Assembly: GCF_025685645.1 (NCBI RefSeq) | Contig: NZ_JAGSYF010000002.1 | Coordinates: 558,001-622,000 of the forward strand | Direction of reading: 5' to 3' | Source of the DNA: Edaphobacter bradus | Lineage (GTDB): Bacteria > Acidobacteriota > Terriglobia > Terriglobales > Acidobacteriaceae | Length of the DNA stretch: 64,000 nt | In this document: one piece after another, positions 62,343-64,000 of the stretch | Layout of the letters: each line of letters begins with the position of its first letter | Position numbering within the stretch: the stretch's first letter is position 1 | Notes under the pieces: generated by a model | The model's database searches: none | Seen by the model: only the letters and a program-made list of their open reading frames with translations | Told to the model about the DNA's origin: nothing | Program-made: the position numbers and the translations under genes

Positions 62343-64000
62343 TTAGAAGAGTATGCGAATGGCCATCTGCATCTGACGCTCAGAGGCCTGACGCGTTGCA
62401 GTGACACGACCGAAGTTTCCATCCGTGATGTTGCCGTCAGGGTTGGTGAACTGTGGCGTGTTGGTTAAGTTGAAGATCTCGGCACGCAGCTCGCTCTTGA
62501 AACGCTCGGTGATGCTGAATGTCTTGAAGAGTGAGAGATCGCCGCTGGCTATTCCGGGGCCGAAGAACTGGTTACGTCCCGAGTTCCCCTGGCGCCCTAC
62601 TGGAGCGACCTTGCTGAAAGCGGCGGGGTTCAGGTAGTAGCCGGAGATGCTGTGGAAGTAGATCGGCTGGACTCCAGTGAGGTCGGCGCGGATACTGGTG
62701 CCGCCACCGTAGACCGGGAAGGTAACGCTGAAGGGCGTACCCGTCTCCGCAGTCACGATGGTGTTGAACTGCCATCCGCCGATGACGTAGTCGACGCCGC
62801 GGCTTACGTCGCCGGCGAACCTCTGGCCGCGGCCGAACGGCAGGTTATACAGCGCGCTGGCAACGAAGACGTGCCGCTGATCCAGGGTGCTGTTGCCCTT
62901 GTTCAGACGGTGATCGTAGAAGTATAGATCGCTGACGGCGTAGAAGCCGAGGTAGCCATTACTATTGTCGATGTTGTGCGCCCACGTGTATGAGCTGGTC
63001 ATCGTTAGGCCCTTGGAGGCGCGGTAGTTCAACTGTGCCTGCAGGCTGTCGTAGTGGCTGACGCCGTCGTTCAGACGGTAGACCACCTGGCCGAGCGTCG
63101 GGAATGCCGTAGGCGTAGTGGCCGACGTAGAGAAGGGTTTGCTGTTGTAGTTGTAGCCCGTGGCCAAGTGCGTGGAGATGTTGCCGACGTACCCGATGGT
63201 CATTACCAGCTTCGTGGTCAGCTCCCGCTGAATCTGAAGGTCGTACTGCTGGACGGTGGGGAGCTTCTCCGTCAGGTTGACCGCGAAGACGTTGGCCCCG
63301 GGGAGCTGCGAGGTGGTGGGCAGGGGCAAAGCATTGGTAGCCTGCGTGCTGTTCAACGATCCGTTCAGCGCATTCTGGCCGGTGAAGGCGATGCGATAGC
63401 CTTTTGTGGCAAAGTAGGCTGTGCTGCCGCCAAAGGGCACCTGCTGTCCGAGCTGATTGTCGATGCCGCCACGGTCGAGGAAATAGAAGATGCCGTAGCC
63501 GCCACGTAGCACGGTCTTGCCCTTATCATCGAGTTGGTAGGCGAAGCCGATACGCGGGGCCAAGCTGTTGAAGCGGTTGTTGATGATGGAGCGTCCTATC
63601 CCGTTCTGTCCGGCGATGAACTCCGTCGGGTTGTTGCTGGGGCTGTTGGGATTAAGGGCGGCCTGCCGGTTGTGCATCTCAAAGGGATTGGTGATGATGT
63701 CCCAGCGGATGCCGAGGTTCAGGGTCAGACGGTGGCTGACCTTCCAGTCGTCCTGTCCGAAGATGCCCACCTCGTAGTTGCGTGTGCCGTAGAAGCCACT
63801 CTGCGCCCCGATGCTATAGTTGTCGGCGAAGCCTGCGAGTACCTCGGAGGGGTCGTAGCCGGTGAAGTCGCCATTGCTCAACTGGAAGTACCCTTTACCG
63901 GCGATAGGACGGAAGTAGGCTACCTCACGACGGATCACGTTGCCTCCGAACTTAAAGACATGGCTCTTGAAGTTGTAGGTGACTGCGTCGTTGATCTGAT
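62343..64000 (-). CDS. Oar-like TonB-dependent receptor, C-terminal part (runs off right edge)
   Basis: The minus-strand frame is open from the window edge to the stop at 62343 (about 551 residues). It contains only barrel sequence: FGQDDWKVSHRLTLNLGIRWD, LAPRIGFAYQLDDKGKTVLRGGYGIFY, TYNYNSK-type loops, TSSYTWAHNIDNS, LSLFKTFSITERFKSELRAEIFNLTNTPQFTNP and a final QMQMAIRILF. These are the usual C-terminal strands of Oar-type receptors. The signal peptide, carboxypeptidase-like domain and plug must lie beyond the window. It probably passes oligosaccharides or other large ligands; a link to the GH13 gene downstream is inferred. Confidence 0.92.
   Translation of the reverse strand, partial: QINDAVTYNFKSHVFKFGGNVIRREVAYFRPIAGKGYFQLSNGDFTGYDPSEVLAGFADNYSIGAQSGFYGTRNYEVGIFGQDDWKVSHRLTLNLGIRWDIITNPFEMHNRQAALNPNSPSNNPTEFIAGQNGIGRSIINNRFNSLAPRIGFAYQLDDKGKTVLRGGYGIFYFLDRGGIDNQLGQQVPFGGSTAYFATKGYRIAFTGQNALNGSLNSTQATNALPLPTTSQLPGANVFAVNLTEKLPTVQQYDLQIQRELTTKLVMTIGYVGNISTHLATGYNYNSKPFSTSATTPTAFPTLGQVVYRLNDGVSHYDSLQAQLNYRASKGLTMTSSYTWAHNIDNSNGYLGFYAVSDLYFYDHRLNKGNSTLDQRHVFVASALYNLPFGRGQRFAGDVSRGVDYVIGGWQFNTIVTAETGTPFSVTFPVYGGGTSIRADLTGVQPIYFHSISGYYLNPAAFSKVAPVGRQGNSGRNQFFGPGIASGDLSLFKTFSITERFKSELRAEIFNLTNTPQFTNPDGNITDGNFGRVTATRQASERQMQMAIRILF

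Overview
The window looks like a chromosomal segment from an Acidobacteriota genome of the Acidobacteriaceae type (Edaphobacter/Granulicella/Terriglobus-like). I infer this from high GC coding sequence, three large Oar-like TonB-dependent receptors with carboxypeptidase-like N-terminal domains, a PknB-type kinase fused to TPRs, a bactofilin, a yeast-type cytosine deaminase, and many palindromic intergenic repeats of the GGGTGCCCCAT type. No phage or plasmid backbone is visible; accessory material occurs as small insertions.

Region 1-13.8 kb is a respiratory/copper and outer-membrane block. A TonB-dependent receptor runs off the left edge. Divergent from it is a probable six-gene operon: porin, small c-type cytochrome, soluble CuA-type cupredoxin, lipoprotein cytochrome c, HprK-like kinase, and a nucleotidyltransferase-MFS fusion. 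Convergent to that operon is response regulator - histidine kinase - coiled-coil porin - type 1 cupredoxin. The promoter regions of the left divergent pair and of the response-regulator operon both carry three TGACAA-type boxes at an exact 11-bp period, which suggests one regulon. An APC permease follows.

Region 14-31 kb holds a complete Oar-like receptor, two unknown low-GC genes, a cytosine deaminase, a TRIC-family channel, a BBP2-like outer-membrane protein, an aldo/keto reductase, an NTF2-like secreted protein, an ATP-dependent DNA ligase with repeat elements inside its coding sequence, prfA, and a Ser/Thr kinase with TolB-like and TPR segments. Region 31-45 kb holds a SulP transporter, a Y-family polymerase, an orphan Imm33-like gene, gluQ, a DPP-IV-like peptidase, a TrmJ-like methyltransferase, a repeat-tailed YXWGXW-like protein, dnaG, and a flippase that seems to lack a canonical start codon.

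Region 45-64 kb holds a kelch protein, a small zinc-ribbon-like protein, rpoD with a strong terminator, then a low-GC two-gene insertion (zinc ribbon protein plus a protein with a HEPN-like Rx6H motif) that is the best candidate for an undescribed, possibly defensive, system. After it come repeats, a bactofilin, a small rpoZ-like gene, a GNAT acetyltransferase, an alcohol dehydrogenase, a universal stress protein, two glycosyltransferases, a degraded integration site (tRNA-Ser fragment, AlpA-like gene, intact tRNA-Ser, integrase remnant), a secreted GH13 enzyme, and the 3' part of another Oar-like receptor at the right edge.

All function calls rest on reading motifs and family resemblance by eye; no database search was run.
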